In this document: piece after piece, positions 1 to 9,110 of the stretch | How the letters are laid out: the number at the start of each line of letters is the position of its first letter | How positions within the stretch are numbered: the stretch's first letter is position 1 | Assembly: GCA_009783885.1 (NCBI GenBank) | Contig: WRCN01000015.1 | Coordinates: 1 to 52,111 of the forward strand | Direction of reading: 5' to 3' | Length of the DNA stretch: 52,111 nt | DNA from: Bacteroidales bacterium | GTDB taxonomy: Bacteria; Bacteroidota; Bacteroidia; Bacteroidales; P3 | Translations under genes and position numbers: made by a program | The notes under the pieces: generated by a model | The model's database searches: none | What the model saw: the letters and a program-made list of their open reading frames with translations, nothing else | What the model was told of the DNA's origin: nothing

Positions 1-3000
1 AAATTGAATTTTAATCAATTAGTGTTTAGAAATAATTTGATTTTAACTCAACTCGAACTTCGCGGAGGTGTAACCAACGTGCACTTTAGCAACAGTGGGA
101 AACTAAATTGGGATATTTTTCCAGCGAGTGATGAAGACGTTGTTGATACCACCTCAATGGCTTTGGATTCCTTGTTCAACAAGATTGACGTTCAACAAAT
201 CTTCATCCATTCAGGATATGTGAATTATCGCAACGAGCAAGACGGACAATTTGCAACCATACAAAATGCAAACCTCAAATTAGACGGTTCATTTATCGAA
301 CAAAAACTGCTCTCCGAATTGTCGTTAAATCTGAAAAACATTGACTATTCCGACAGTACAAATAGCGTACAACTGGCGAGTTTTCAAACGGTGTTAAACG
401 GTGATTTGTTCAAGTCGCAAGTGGATGTGATTTCAGATATAGTGGTGGATTCTCTTTATTTCAAAGACCAAACCATGATGGTATTTTTTCCGCACATGAC
501 GTTGAGCTTGGAAAGTACAAGCAATTTCAAAGACGGCAAAGTCCGCATGAATACGATTGTTGAACACATTCGTTTCGATTACGAAAATGAAACTTTGTTG
601 AACAAACCAAATTTAAAACTGATTTTAGCAGCTGAATATTTCTCCGAAAATCAAAAAATTTCCATTGAAGAAGGTGAACTTTTTATCAATGAAATACCGT
701 TTAAACTCACGGGAAATGTTGAGATGAGAGATTCGATGTATCTCCCGAATTTAGCATTTAATTTAGATACGACTCGATTTTCACAAATTCACGAATTGTT
801 GCCGAAAGCTTACGCCAACATGTTGTTGGAATATGCTCAAATCAATGATGGACAAATTTTTTGCCACGGCACCATCACCGGTAAATATTCCGATAAATCC
901 ATGCCGAATGTCGATATGGTTTTTGGTTTGAAAAACATGGATATGGTCGTGAATAATTCGAAAATTGACACACTGAATTTGCTTGCAGATGTTAAACTTC
1001 GAATGAATAATTTGAAAAATTCAATGTTAACCGTTAAAGATTTTTATTATACCGGTCATTTGGGTACAGCTTCCGCAAAGGCTGTTGTGAAAGGCTTTAC
1101 AGACAATCCGCACATTGACACGGATTTGCACATGAATTTGAATTTACGACGATTGTACGTATTGTTCATGGGTCGAGGAAGTGGAATCCGAACACGCGGA
1201 ACTATTCATGCCGATTTGAAAGCCAATTTTATGTTGGACGATGCGATGAATTTTAGCCTCGAAAAACTTGACAGAATTAAACTCGACGGTCTTGTTGCGA
1301 TAGATTCGCTGCTTGTTAGAAATAGAGCAGATTCGCTTAATCTTTATGCCGATTTGGCGCGACTCCGATTTGGTTCGCAAGTAGACGACACAACGCTTGC
1401 ACAAGGACAGGCTTTGTTTAGAGCCAGCGTGCGTTTGGACAGTTTGGATTTCAGTTACAAAGATTTGTACACCGCGAATGTTGGGCGTTTGTCGACCGGT
1501 TACAGAGTTGAAATGCCAACAAACGACGGTGTTGTAAATACACAAACCGCACGCATCAGTTTTCGGGGGTTAAATGCTCGAATGCCACAAGAACGCATGC
1601 GAGTTAGTGCCGGACGAACTTCGGCAAACATCCGAATTGTGCCCAATCCCGAAAAACCAACATCGCCTGTCGGAAATATAAGAATGTCGCTTGATTCGCT
1701 GAATTTCCGTCAAAGCGGAATGGCTGTGCGATTGAACAAATCACAATTGAATTTAGCGTTAATGCCACAAAATCCGATGGTGAGAACCGGAACTCGCGAC
1801 ACCACTCTTGGTCAAGAGGATCGCCGAAGAGGTCGTGATACCACGATTAGTCAAGAAGAGCGTCATCAGCAGCAATTAGCGCGTTTGCAAGAGATGTCGT
1901 CGGATCAATTTATCGAAAAATTGTTGGGTTATGTGGATGTTTTTGGTGATACAACGGTTGATATTGCACAGAAATTTATGAATGAATTTTCTTACGAAGG
2001 CTCTTTGGTTTTTGATACATTCCGCATGCGAATGCCTGATTTTCCGTTGCCGATTTCGGTTTTATCCACAGAAGTGCATCTCACACCACGCACGCTTTCG
2101 CTGAATAATGCAAAAGTCGTAATGGGCAATACGGATATGCTGGCAACGGGAAGTTTGGAAAATTTCAGACGTGCGTTAGCGGGTCGCGGAACATTGCGAG
2201 GGCATGTGGATTTGAAATCCAATAAAATTGACGCCAATCAGTTGATGCAAGCCATGACTTATGATCCTGCCTTAGATACTAATCGTAGACAACGCGGAGG
2301 TGGAGAAGGCAGACGCCAAAGAGAGGAAGCTGAAACCCGATTTGAAAGAATGGATCGAGAACGAGCAGAGCAAAGAGGTGAACGAACAGAACGAAATGAG
2401 CGATCCCCTGAACGAACCAATCGTGCACAACATAGAGAAACAGACGAAACTCTAGATGATCCTAATTTTATGGTGATTCCGGACAGTGTTCTTGTTGCCG
2501 AAAACAAAGAAGACAACGCCATGTTTGAAGTCGAATTTGAAACCACGCAAGAAACGTCGTTGTTTATGGTTCCAAAATTGTTGAGTTTAACGTTGAATGC
2601 AAATATCGACACGTTGCTATTCGGACAAGGTGTGATGACCAATTTGCATGGTATAGCTGAAATCCGCGATGAACACTTGAAGTTGAACGAATTTACGCTC
2701 ACAAACGGGGCCGGAGAAATGGAACTGTCTTTGGCTTATAGAGCCTACAATCTCAAAGAAGCCCATGTTTGGATGGATTTGACGATTGAAAACACGGAAA
2801 TACAAGATCTTCTCGAATTATATCCCGAAATCAGAGACACGCTACCCATTACTCAATCGCTTGAAGGGCTTGTGGATATTAGTTTAACATTGAGTTCAAT
2901 TCTTGATTCTGCAATGAATGTGGATTTGAATCGAACCATTGCCACAGCTAATATGCGTGGTCAGAATTTAGTTTTGCTCGATGGCGAAACCTTTTCGGAG

Positions 3001-3438
3001 ATAGCCAGGATGTTGAGATTTAGAAACAGAGAGCGAAATTTGATAGATTCTTTGTCGGTAAATGCAACAGTGAATAATGGTGTTATCGAAATTTTTCCGT
3101 TCAAACTAACCATGGAAAGATATGTGTTAGCCGTTGGCGGAACTCAGAATGTGGATATGAGTTTTGATTACCACATTACCGTTTTGCAGGCACCCTTTAG
3201 ATTGTTCAGTGTAATATCTTGGGGCACCGCACTAATGAGCAGTGTGGGTATGGGTGTTGATGTGTCTGGAACAGGAATACCCGGAGATAGAATCCGATTC
3301 AGACCAACAGGTGCAAAATTTAAAGACATGGCTACTCCGGCAACCTCCGTACACATGAACAGAACCATCAATGTGCAACGAGAATTCCGACGGCTTTTGG
3401 ATCACGAACTCCGTCAAATCGTCGGACAACCGGAATAA
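1..3438 (+). CDS. AsmA-like large envelope protein, 5' end cut by the window
   Basis: The reading frame is open from base 1, so the start lies outside the window; the TTG at 4 is not a credible start. The visible part has about 1145 codons. It begins where AsmA/TamB-like proteins usually have the stretch leading to 'GKLNWDIF', so the N-terminal membrane anchor and roughly the first 100 residues are missing. The remainder is long beta-strand repeat sequence, with an AsmA C-terminal region near the end. A highly charged R/E-rich linker of about 60 residues sits around residues 760-820. Family members are anchored in the inner membrane, span the periplasm and are linked to outer-membrane lipid homeostasis; that role is inferred here. 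It shares no operon signal with the next gene, which has its own promoter. Confidence 0.8.
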   Translation, partial: KLNFNQLVFRNNLILTQLELRGGVTNVHFSNSGKLNWDIFPASDEDVVDTTSMALDSLFNKIDVQQIFIHSGYVNYRNEQDGQFATIQNANLKLDGSFIEQKLLSELSLNLKNIDYSDSTNSVQLASFQTVLNGDLFKSQVDVISDIVVDSLYFKDQTMMVFFPHMTLSLESTSNFKDGKVRMNTIVEHIRFDYENETLLNKPNLKLILAAEYFSENQKISIEEGELFINEIPFKLTGNVEMRDSMYLPNLAFNLDTTRFSQIHELLPKAYANMLLEYAQINDGQIFCHGTITGKYSDKSMPNVDMVFGLKNMDMVVNNSKIDTLNLLADVKLRMNNLKNSMLTVKDFYYTGHLGTASAKAVVKGFTDNPHIDTDLHMNLNLRRLYVLFMGRGSGIRTRGTIHADLKANFMLDDAMNFSLEKLDRIKLDGLVAIDSLLVRNRADSLNLYADLARLRFGSQVDDTTLAQGQALFRASVRLDSLDFSYKDLYTANVGRLSTGYRVEMPTNDGVVNTQTARISFRGLNARMPQERMRVSAGRTSANIRIVPNPEKPTSPVGNIRMSLDSLNFRQSGMAVRLNKSQLNLALMPQNPMVRTGTRDTTLGQEDRRRGRDTTISQEERHQQQLARLQEMSSDQFIEKLLGYVDVFGDTTVDIAQKFMNEFSYEGSLVFDTFRMRMPDFPLPISVLSTEVHLTPRTLSLNNAKVVMGNTDMLATGSLENFRRALAGRGTLRGHVDLKSNKIDANQLMQAMTYDPALDTNRRQRGGGEGRRQREEAETRFERMDRERAEQRGERTERNERSPERTNRAQHRETDETLDDPNFMVIPDSVLVAENKEDNAMFEVEFETTQETSLFMVPKLLSLTLNANIDTLLFGQGVMTNLHGIAEIRDEHLKLNEFTLTNGAGEMELSLAYRAYNLKEAHVWMDLTIENTEIQDLLELYPEIRDTLPITQSLEGLVDISLTLSSILDSAMNVDLNRTIATANMRGQNLVLLDGETFSEIARMLRFRNRERNLIDSLSVNATVNNGVIEIFPFKLTMERYVLAVGGTQNVDMSFDYHITVLQAPFRLFSVISWGTALMSSVGMGVDVSGTGIPGDRIRFRPTGAKFKDMATPATSVHMNRTINVQREFRRLLDHELRQIVGQPE

Positions 3439-3476
3439 TGATTTCGAAATAATGATTTTATGTGAGGGGGGTTATC

Positions 3477-3507
3477 TTGTTTTATTCAATTTATTTTTGT
3501 ATCTTTG
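3477..3507 (+). promoter_or_regulatory. Bacteroidetes-type promoter for the zinc-ribbon gene
   Basis: TTG at 3477-3479 and TATCTTTG at 3500-3507 are 20 bases apart, the phylum's standard arrangement. The -7 box overlaps a TTG codon at 3505, which rules that codon out as the gene's start and favours ATG 3538. Confidence 0.75.
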
Positions 3508-3537
3508 TCGCTCATTAATAACTTAAAACTAAAAAAT

Positions 3538-3903
3538 ATGTTTTGTCCAAATTGTGGATCAGAAGTATCCGAAAAAGCTGTTGTTTGTGTTAAATGTGGT
3601 GTAGCCCTTAAGCCAAACAGCCCTACTGCAGGTCAAGTAATGCCTAAAACATGGCTTACAGAATCTATTTTAGTAACCCTTTTCTGTTGTTTGCCGTTTG
3701 GTATAGCAGGAATTGTTAATGCCGCCAATGTGAGTTCCAGATTCAACGCCGGCGATCTTAATGGCGCAAATATGGCTTCACAGCAAGCCGGAAAATGGAC
3801 TAAAGTATCATTTTGGGTGGGATTATCAGCCATTATCCTCTATTTTGTTTTTGTTGTATTTATTTTTGGAGTTGGAAGTTTGGCAGCATTAGCAAATTGG
3901 TAG
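3538..3903 (+). CDS. Zinc-ribbon / CD225-like small membrane protein
   Basis: A 121-aa protein. It opens with a zinc ribbon (C3, C6, C17, C20), followed by a proline/alanine linker and a CD225/dispanin-like membrane domain: 'TWLTESILVTLFCCLPFG' then a helix containing 'GIVNAANVSSRF', and a last transmembrane helix. The start is ATG 3538, about 30 bases after the -7 box. Such proteins are common in gut Bacteroidetes next to DUF2752 genes, as here, but their function is unknown. The two cysteine pairs and the two hydrophobic segments are seen directly; the CD225 assignment rests on pattern resemblance. Confidence 0.8.
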   Translation: MFCPNCGSEVSEKAVVCVKCGVALKPNSPTAGQVMPKTWLTESILVTLFCCLPFGIAGIVNAANVSSRFNAGDLNGANMASQQAGKWTKVSFWVGLSAIILYFVFVVFIFGVGSLAALANW

Positions 3904-3910
3904 ACTTAAA

Positions 3911-4306
3911 ATGCCAAAAACGAGGAAAATAATTATTTTCAGTCTGATAGGTGTTGTATGTATCGTTTTAATGATAATTTACAGCAGATTAAATCCTGAA
4001 AATTCTCAATTATTTCCTAAATGTCCGTTTAAGCAATTAACAACTATTGAATGTCCCGGATGTGGCTCGCAAAGAGCTATACATTATTTATTTAATTTGA
4101 AAATCGGCAGCGCAATTCGTGCGAATGCGCTGTTGGTTTTCTCTATTCCGTATATTCTTCTCTTACTTGTTGCGGAATTGTTCAAATCAAAAGGGAAATT
4201 TTTTATCCGATTACACCGTATTCTTTATAGTCCAAAAGCCATTTGGACAGTGTTTGCAATTATTATAATTTGGTGGATTCTTCGTAATTTTTTTGTGTTT
4301 TTGTAA
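3911..4306 (+). CDS. DUF2752 membrane protein
   Basis: A 131-aa protein with three hydrophobic segments (about residues 8-24, 75-95 and 110-130). The DUF2752 signature 'CPGCGSQRA' starts at C48 and is followed by a histidine-containing helix. It begins 7 bases after the zinc-ribbon gene and ends 1 base before the queA start, so the three are probably co-transcribed. DUF2752 proteins often accompany CD225-like genes; the molecular function is unknown. Confidence 0.85.
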   Translation: MPKTRKIIIFSLIGVVCIVLMIIYSRLNPENSQLFPKCPFKQLTTIECPGCGSQRAIHYLFNLKIGSAIRANALLVFSIPYILLLLVAELFKSKGKFFIRLHRILYSPKAIWTVFAIIIIWWILRNFFVFL

Positions 4307-4307
4307 A

Positions 4308-5546
4308 ATGTCTTTTCAAAAAAATATCCGTATTAACGATTACGATTATAATCTCCCGAAGGAGAAAATAGCGTTATACCCTTTGTCGGAGCGCGATGCG
4401 TCAAAGTTGTTGGTGTATAAAAACAAACAAATTTCGGAAACAATTTTTCGAAATATTGCGAATGAAATTCCAAAAGATGCGCTGTTGGTTTTCAACGATG
4501 CAAAAGTGATCCATGCCCGCATTGTTACATCCACGCCAACAGGAGCCCGTATTGAAATTTTTTGTTTGGAACCCATCGATCCGGTTGATGTGCAATTGGC
4601 GTTTCAACAAAAAAATCGGTGTGTTTGGAAATGTTTTGTGGGTGGCAATCGGAAATGGAAAGGTGATAGTTTGCAAATAACGACTCGTCATTCCGAGCGT
4701 AGCGAGGAAACTGTCGGCAAACAGATCCCTCACTTCGTTCGGAATGACAACTCTGTTGTAATTAAGCGTGGTGAAAAGTTAGACGATGCTTGGGAAATAA
4801 TTTTCGAATGGAATAACGATTTAACCTTTGCTGAAATTCTGGAAACAGTTGGAAAAATCCCGCTTCCGCCTTACATTCATCGCGAAGTAGAAGACAGTGA
4901 TGAAGACCGTTATCAAACCATTTTTGCCAAAATCAAAGGCTCAGTTGCAGCGCCAACCGCAAGTTTGCACTTCACCGAAAATGTTCTGAAATCGCTTGTA
5001 GAAAAAGGTATAGAAACCGCCACGCTCACACTTCATGTGGGCGCAGGAACATTCAAACCCGTTACTACAGAAACCATTGGCAATCATATTATGCACGACG
5101 AAAAAGTGATGGTTTCGCAAGAATGTCTCCAAAAAATCCTCAAAGCCAAAGCCGAAAATCGTCCGATAATTCCTGTTGGAACAACGTCGTTGCGGAGTTT
5201 GGAATCGCTTTACTGGCTTGAGCCGAATGAACAACATGTTAGCCAGTGGAAACCATATGAAGATAGCGAGATGGCTTCGACTCCGCTCAGTCACCTTGTA
5301 TTGCGGTCGCTGAGCGAAGTTGAAGCGCCCGCACCTATTGTTTTTTCAACATCACTAATGATTACTTTCGGGTACAAATTTCGTATTGCAACGGGCATCA
5401 TCACCAACTTCCACCAACCCAAAAGCACGCTACTCCTGCTGATTTCAGCGATAGTAGGCGATGATTGGCACAAAATTTACGATTACGCGCTTTCGCACGA
5501 TTTCCGATTTTTATCGTATGGGGATAGTTGCTTGTTATTGCTGTGA
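4308..5546 (+). CDS. queA: S-adenosylmethionine:tRNA ribosyltransferase-isomerase, with two repeat-derived inserts
   Basis: QueA transfers and isomerises the ribosyl part of SAM onto 7-aminomethyl-7-deazaguanine in tRNA to make epoxyqueuosine. The 412-aa protein has the N-terminal 'NDAKVIHARI' region, 'HVGAGTFKPV', 'GTTSLRSLESLYW' and the C-terminal 'FHQPKSTLLLLISA' and 'DFRFLSYGDS' blocks. ATG 4308 fits the family start ('FQKNIRINDYDYNLP'); an in-frame codon 15 bases upstream overlaps the previous gene. Two stretches do not look like QueA. Residues about 127-147 begin RHSERSEE and end VRNDN, encoded by a palindromic element at 4687-4748. Residues about 321-341 are encoded by a second palindrome family at 5270-5330. 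The frame is intact across both, so the enzyme may still work. Confidence 0.93.
   Translation: MSFQKNIRINDYDYNLPKEKIALYPLSERDASKLLVYKNKQISETIFRNIANEIPKDALLVFNDAKVIHARIVTSTPTGARIEIFCLEPIDPVDVQLAFQQKNRCVWKCFVGGNRKWKGDSLQITTRHSERSEETVGKQIPHFVRNDNSVVIKRGEKLDDAWEIIFEWNNDLTFAEILETVGKIPLPPYIHREVEDSDEDRYQTIFAKIKGSVAAPTASLHFTENVLKSLVEKGIETATLTLHVGAGTFKPVTTETIGNHIMHDEKVMVSQECLQKILKAKAENRPIIPVGTTSLRSLESLYWLEPNEQHVSQWKPYEDSEMASTPLSHLVLRSLSEVEAPAPIVFSTSLMITFGYKFRIATGIITNFHQPKSTLLLLISAIVGDDWHKIYDYALSHDFRFLSYGDSCLLLL
4687..4748 (+). repeat. Family I palindromic element inside queA
   Basis: The ends GTCATTCCGAGCG and CGTTCGGAATGAC are inverted copies with one mismatch over 13 bases. The element is translated in frame as an RHSERSEE...VRNDN segment. 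Related copies lie at 24038-24088, 24173-24223, 42055-42098 and 42184-42242. Confidence 0.8.
5270..5330 (+). repeat. Family II double palindrome inside queA
   Basis: Two 26-base imperfect palindromes (5270-5295 and 5305-5330) built on GCTTCGACTCCGCTCAG and CGCTGAGCGAAGTTGAAGCG, separated by 9 bases. A close copy with the two units directly abutting is at 33111-33162 inside the LuxE-like gene. Confidence 0.75.
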
Positions 5547-5548
5547 TT

Positions 5549-5575
5549 GTAGGGGCGTATGCAATACGCCTCTAC
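5549..5575 (+). repeat. Family III palindrome after queA
   Basis: A 27-base hairpin: GTAGGGGCGTAT, a short loop, then ATACGCCTCTAC. It lies just downstream of the queA stop and 4 bases before the convergent thioredoxin-like gene ends, so it could serve both as a repeat and as a 3' hairpin. Confidence 0.8.
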
Positions 5576-5579
5576 AATT

Positions 5580-6140
5580 TCATTCCCGAATTAAACCTTG
5601 AAACGCTTTTTGGAATTCCTCCCAATTTGTAGTTCTGTAGGCATTTGAACTGAAAAAAGTCAACAACACTTCAAGTTGTGGAGCCGATTTATAACCGGGA
5701 ATCACTTCTATCGGTCTGCCGGTTTCATCAATCAAAGCAATAGATGGATAGCCCATTTGTCCTTGAAGCAAAGCCTGCGCTAATTGGTGAGTGGCCCCGC
5801 GTCCTCCCGGATTTTCATTCACAAATACTTGACTACCAATTATGACGGTGTCCGTACGCTCAGCATTAATTTTTACCGGGATCCAATCGGTGTTGAGTTT
5901 ATCAGCGATTACCGGATGAGTAAATGTAGTTGCGTCCATGCGTTTACACCAACCGCACCAATCGGTATACACGTCGACAAATATTTTTTTAGGTGGTAAT
6001 CCATACGCCACTCGCTCAGCATTCAACATCAACGCATCTTCAAAACTAAACCAATGAACAGGCGGGATTAACGACCGTTGTTGAGAAAACCCCATCGTAG
6101 TGAGAGTAAAACCTATTGTAAAAAGAAGTAACTTTTTCAT
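5580..6140 (-). CDS. Secreted thioredoxin-like protein
   Basis: A 186-aa protein with a signal peptide (MKKLLLFTIGF... cleaved near residue 20) followed by a thioredoxin fold with the redox motif C62-G-W-C65 in 'DVYTDWCGWCKRMD'. A cis-proline region follows in 'GYPSIALID'. The order 'W-C-G-W-C-K' plus 'TFTHPVIADKLN' matches the thioredoxin_7/DUF255-like group of periplasmic thiol oxidoreductases; the partner is unknown. It has its own promoter, is convergent with queA, and stands alone. Confidence 0.85.
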   Translation of the reverse strand: MKKLLLFTIGFTLTTMGFSQQRSLIPPVHWFSFEDALMLNAERVAYGLPPKKIFVDVYTDWCGWCKRMDATTFTHPVIADKLNTDWIPVKINAERTDTVIIGSQVFVNENPGGRGATHQLAQALLQGQMGYPSIALIDETGRPIEVIPGYKSAPQLEVLLTFFSSNAYRTTNWEEFQKAFQGLIRE

Positions 6141-6161
6141 AATTTTTATGATTTGAAAGGA

Positions 6162-6192
6162 TAAAGATACAAAAAAAAATAATTTTTTTCAA
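6162..6192 (-). promoter_or_regulatory. Promoter of the thioredoxin-like gene
   Basis: On the minus strand a TATCTTTA -7 box (6162-6169) and a TTG (6190-6192) are 20 bases apart. The last base differs from the usual TATCTTTG. Confidence 0.55.
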
Positions 6193-6234
6193 TTTTTAAT
6201 TAAATTTGGAAAAATTGTAATGATGCCAAAAAGA

Positions 6235-7473
6235 TTAGGACAGCGAGCCTATATCCGTACGATAAAATAGATTATCGCACTCTATCTTTTCAACGGCTTT
6301 CAGGGCATTCGTTCGGGCTTCGTTCAAATCTTTGCCACTACCTATGACCATAAGTACCCTTCCGGCGGCTGTAATCAGTTTCCCGTCTTTTTCAGCTGTG
6401 CCCATGTGGTAAATTAATGCTCCGGTATCTTCTATACCTTTGATTTCATAGCCCTTTTCGTAATCACCCGGATAGCCCTTCGATGCCATAACTATACCCA
6501 ATATCGGAAAATCGTCCCATTCGATTTCGACGGTTTTTCCATCGGCTATTCCGCAAAAAACATCGAAAATATCGCTTTTTAGCCTTGGTAAGACGATTTC
6601 CGTTTCCGGATCTCCAAAACGTGCGTTGAACTCGATGACTTTAATACCGTTTTTGGTTTTCATGAGTCCGCCGTACAACACGCCGGAGAACGGACAGCCC
6701 TCTTTGAGCATGGCTGCTGCAACGGGTTTCATGATGTTTTCCAGTGCATAATTTTTGTCTTCTTCAGTGATGAAAGGAAGAGGTCCGTAAGCGCCCATTC
6801 CGCCTGTATTCGGACCTTTGTCGCCATCGAACGCACGTTTATGATCTTGAGCCAAAACCATCGGATAAACATTCGCACCACTGACGAAACACATGAACGA
6901 AAATTCGGGACCTTCGAGATAATCCTCAATCACAACTTTTCCTTCACCGAATTTATCATCCACCAACATATCTTTCAACGCATTTTCTGCCTCTTCAAGG
7001 GTTTCAGCGATAACTACGCCTTTTCCGGCAGCAAGCCCGTCGTATTTCAACACAGCCGGCAACGGTTTTTCTTTAACATATTTCAACGCTTTGCTGAAAT
7101 CTGTGAATACTTCGTAAGCAGCGGTTGGTATGCCGTATTTGATCATCAAATCTTTGGCAAATCGTTTGCTGGCTTCAATTTGCGCTGCCTTTTTGTTGGG
7201 CCCGAAAATGCGCAACCCTTTTTCTTTGAAAACATCTACAATTCCTATGGAAAGCGGTGTTTCGGGACCTACAACCGTGAGGCCGATTTTGTTGTCTGTA
7301 GCATACGCGAGAAGCCCTTGCACATCGGTATCTTTCAACGCTACGAGTTCCGCATGTTTGGCTATTCCTGCGTTGCCCGGCGCACAATACAACTTGGAAA
7401 CTTTTGGCGATTTGGATAGCGCGTCAGCAATGGCGTGTTCTCGTCCGCCGGCTCCTATGATTAATACGTTCAT
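6235..7473 (-). CDS. purD: Phosphoribosylamine--glycine ligase
   Basis: Second step of purine synthesis: joins glycine to phosphoribosylamine with ATP. The 412-aa protein has the N-terminal 'NVLIIGAGGREHAI', an ATP-grasp core ('PAVLKYDGLAAGKGVV', 'GPNTGGMGAYGP') and 'EFNARFGDPETE' with the metal ligands. The start is ATG 7473, directly before the conserved N-terminus; the longer frame adds only MYPQKITK. It is separated from purL, purC and purF, which are 30 kb away. A weak -7 match (TAATTTTG at 7495-7502, minus) lies upstream. Confidence 0.95.
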   Translation of the reverse strand: MNVLIIGAGGREHAIADALSKSPKVSKLYCAPGNAGIAKHAELVALKDTDVQGLLAYATDNKIGLTVVGPETPLSIGIVDVFKEKGLRIFGPNKKAAQIEASKRFAKDLMIKYGIPTAAYEVFTDFSKALKYVKEKPLPAVLKYDGLAAGKGVVIAETLEEAENALKDMLVDDKFGEGKVVIEDYLEGPEFSFMCFVSGANVYPMVLAQDHKRAFDGDKGPNTGGMGAYGPLPFITEEDKNYALENIMKPVAAAMLKEGCPFSGVLYGGLMKTKNGIKVIEFNARFGDPETEIVLPRLKSDIFDVFCGIADGKTVEIEWDDFPILGIVMASKGYPGDYEKGYEIKGIEDTGALIYHMGTAEKDGKLITAAGRVLMVIGSGKDLNEARTNALKAVEKIECDNLFYRTDIGSLS

Positions 7474-7590
7474 TTTTGTGATTTTTTGTGGATACAAAAT
7501 TATAAAAAAAATACGAATTATGAATTATATTTTTGGTTCGAAATTCGTGAGGTTATTAACAAATTGTTAAATGTTCGATTTATATAATTT

Positions 7591-7620
7591 TTGTGATTAT
7601 TATATTTTTTTGTATCTTTG
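7591..7620 (+). promoter_or_regulatory. Promoter of the SDR gene, abutting its start codon
   Basis: TTG 7591-7593 and TATCTTTG 7613-7620 are 19 bases apart. Only four bases separate the -7 box from ATG 7625, so the mRNA should start at or near the start codon. Confidence 0.75.
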
Positions 7621-7624
7621 CAAA

Positions 7625-8386
7625 ATGAACCCCATCGTCCTAATCACGGGAAGCACATCAGGCATCGGAAAAGCCACTGCAGAACGCTTTGCTAAAGCGG
7701 GCTACGATTTAATTCTTACCGGACGCCGAAACGACCGCTTGGAAACGCTGAAAAAGCAGTTGCAAGACGCGTATCATAATTGTGTGCTAACTTTGTGTTT
7801 CGATGTGCGTTCGCAAGCCGAAGTTGAACAACACTTGGGAAATCTTCCGAACGATTGGAAAAATATCGACGTTTTAGTTAATAACGCTGGGTTAGCAGTC
7901 GGCTTAAATCCCGTGCAAGACGGCATTGTAGACGATTGGGAACGCATGATGGATACCAATGTAAAAGGATTGCTCTACGTTTCTCGCATCATTGCACCAC
8001 TCATGATTCAAAACGGACACGGGCATATTGTCAACATTGGCTCCATCGCAGGCAAACAAGTTTATCCGAATGGCGCAGCCTATTGCGCCTCCAAACACGC
8101 AGTTGACGCAATTTCACAAGGCTTGCGAATGGATTTGGTTGCACACGGCATTCGCGTTACGCAAGTTTGTCCGGGGGCGGTCGAAACCGAATTTTCGGTC
8201 GTACGTTTCAAAGGTGATCAAAATCGTGCAGACACGGTTTATAAAGGATTTGAACCACTTACCGCCGATGATATTGCTGATGCAATTTTTTATTGTGTAA
8301 ACCTTCCAAAACACGTTTGTATCAACGACTTAACTATAATGCCAACCGCGCAGGCTTCGGCAACAGTTTTTCATAAAAACCTTTAA
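7625..8386 (+). CDS. Short-chain dehydrogenase, YdfG-like
   Basis: A 253-aa NAD(P)-dependent oxidoreductase with the Rossmann motif T8-G-S-T-S-G-I-G15, NNAG at 86-89, catalytic S140, Y153 and K157 (YCASK), and 'CPGAVETEFSVVRF', typical of the YdfG 3-hydroxy acid/malonic semialdehyde dehydrogenase group. 'TGRR' after the second strand suggests preference for NADP(H). The exact substrate cannot be read from sequence. The upstream in-frame extension overlaps the promoter, so ATG 7625 is the start. The barrel gene follows after 2 bases, so the two are co-transcribed. Confidence 0.9.
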   Translation: MNPIVLITGSTSGIGKATAERFAKAGYDLILTGRRNDRLETLKKQLQDAYHNCVLTLCFDVRSQAEVEQHLGNLPNDWKNIDVLVNNAGLAVGLNPVQDGIVDDWERMMDTNVKGLLYVSRIIAPLMIQNGHGHIVNIGSIAGKQVYPNGAAYCASKHAVDAISQGLRMDLVAHGIRVTQVCPGAVETEFSVVRFKGDQNRADTVYKGFEPLTADDIADAIFYCVNLPKHVCINDLTIMPTAQASATVFHKNL

Positions 8387-8388
8387 TT

Positions 8389-9105
8389 ATGCAACGAAAC
8401 TTACTTATTTCAGTGCTTGTTTTATTAACATTTTCAGGATTTTCCATCAATCGGCGCATGATGGAAGATAAAACCTTGGTAGGTTTTCAAGCGAGTTATA
8501 TGCTGCCGATAGGTGCTTACGCGAATGACGTTAATGGCGCTGTTGGCGGTGGAATACGAGGCAAATATTTTGGGACAAATACTTTTGCATTTGGATTCGA
8601 TTTCGGTTTTTTTGCTCCACAAATGAAACAGGAGCGCATTGATTTCGTTGCAGACTCTATTTTACGACCTGCTCTTCGTCAAGAACAACAGCTTGGTCGA
8701 ATTGATGATTCAGTACAGATTTTAGACGTTACGGGAAATTCGCAATATATTCCGTTTAACGTGTCATTCGAATTTTATTTTCCGAAGACTGCATTTAATA
8801 ATTTTCGTCCCTATGCAGGAATTGGTTTGGGATTGAATATGATTAATCGCCGTTACAAAGCAACTTATAACGCTCCCAAAACCAAAGAGTCCGGAATACC
8901 GGTTTTTGAAGACCGCATTCAGCCTTCTTCCAACAGAGGTTACATGAGTATCAATCCTACCGTTGGATTCTTATGGACGCTCAATGAACTTTGGAATATC
9001 AATATGGATATGCGTTACAACCAATTCCTTGGTGGGCAAAAAGGCGGTGCATTGAGCTTTCATTTTGGCGTGGTTTTAGATTTGAGTTTTAAGTATGTAC
9101 GGTAA
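8389..9105 (+). CDS. Small outer-membrane beta-barrel protein
   Basis: A 238-aa protein with an N-terminal signal peptide (hydrophobic residues 4-18). Alternating amphipathic strands rich in aromatic residues and glycine follow, such as 'GGIRGKYFGTNTFAFGFDFGFF' (its parts are seen across residues 45-70) and 'YAGIGLGLNMI'. It ends in an aromatic/basic strand (LDLSFKYVR), as barrel proteins do. This fits a porin-like OprW/OmpA-barrel fold of the Bacteroidetes; substrate unknown. It overlaps nothing and ends 5 bases before the convergent gene's stop. Confidence 0.7.
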   Translation: MQRNLLISVLVLLTFSGFSINRRMMEDKTLVGFQASYMLPIGAYANDVNGAVGGGIRGKYFGTNTFAFGFDFGFFAPQMKQERIDFVADSILRPALRQEQQLGRIDDSVQILDVTGNSQYIPFNVSFEFYFPKTAFNNFRPYAGIGLGLNMINRRYKATYNAPKTKESGIPVFEDRIQPSSNRGYMSINPTVGFLWTLNELWNINMDMRYNQFLGGQKGGALSFHFGVVLDLSFKYVR

Positions 9106-9110
9106 AAAGT

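Noticed and set aside
2280..2460. Repeat-derived insert in the AsmA-like gene
   Set aside because: The charged R/E-rich linker has no palindrome and no similarity to the repeat families; it looks like ordinary low-complexity linker.
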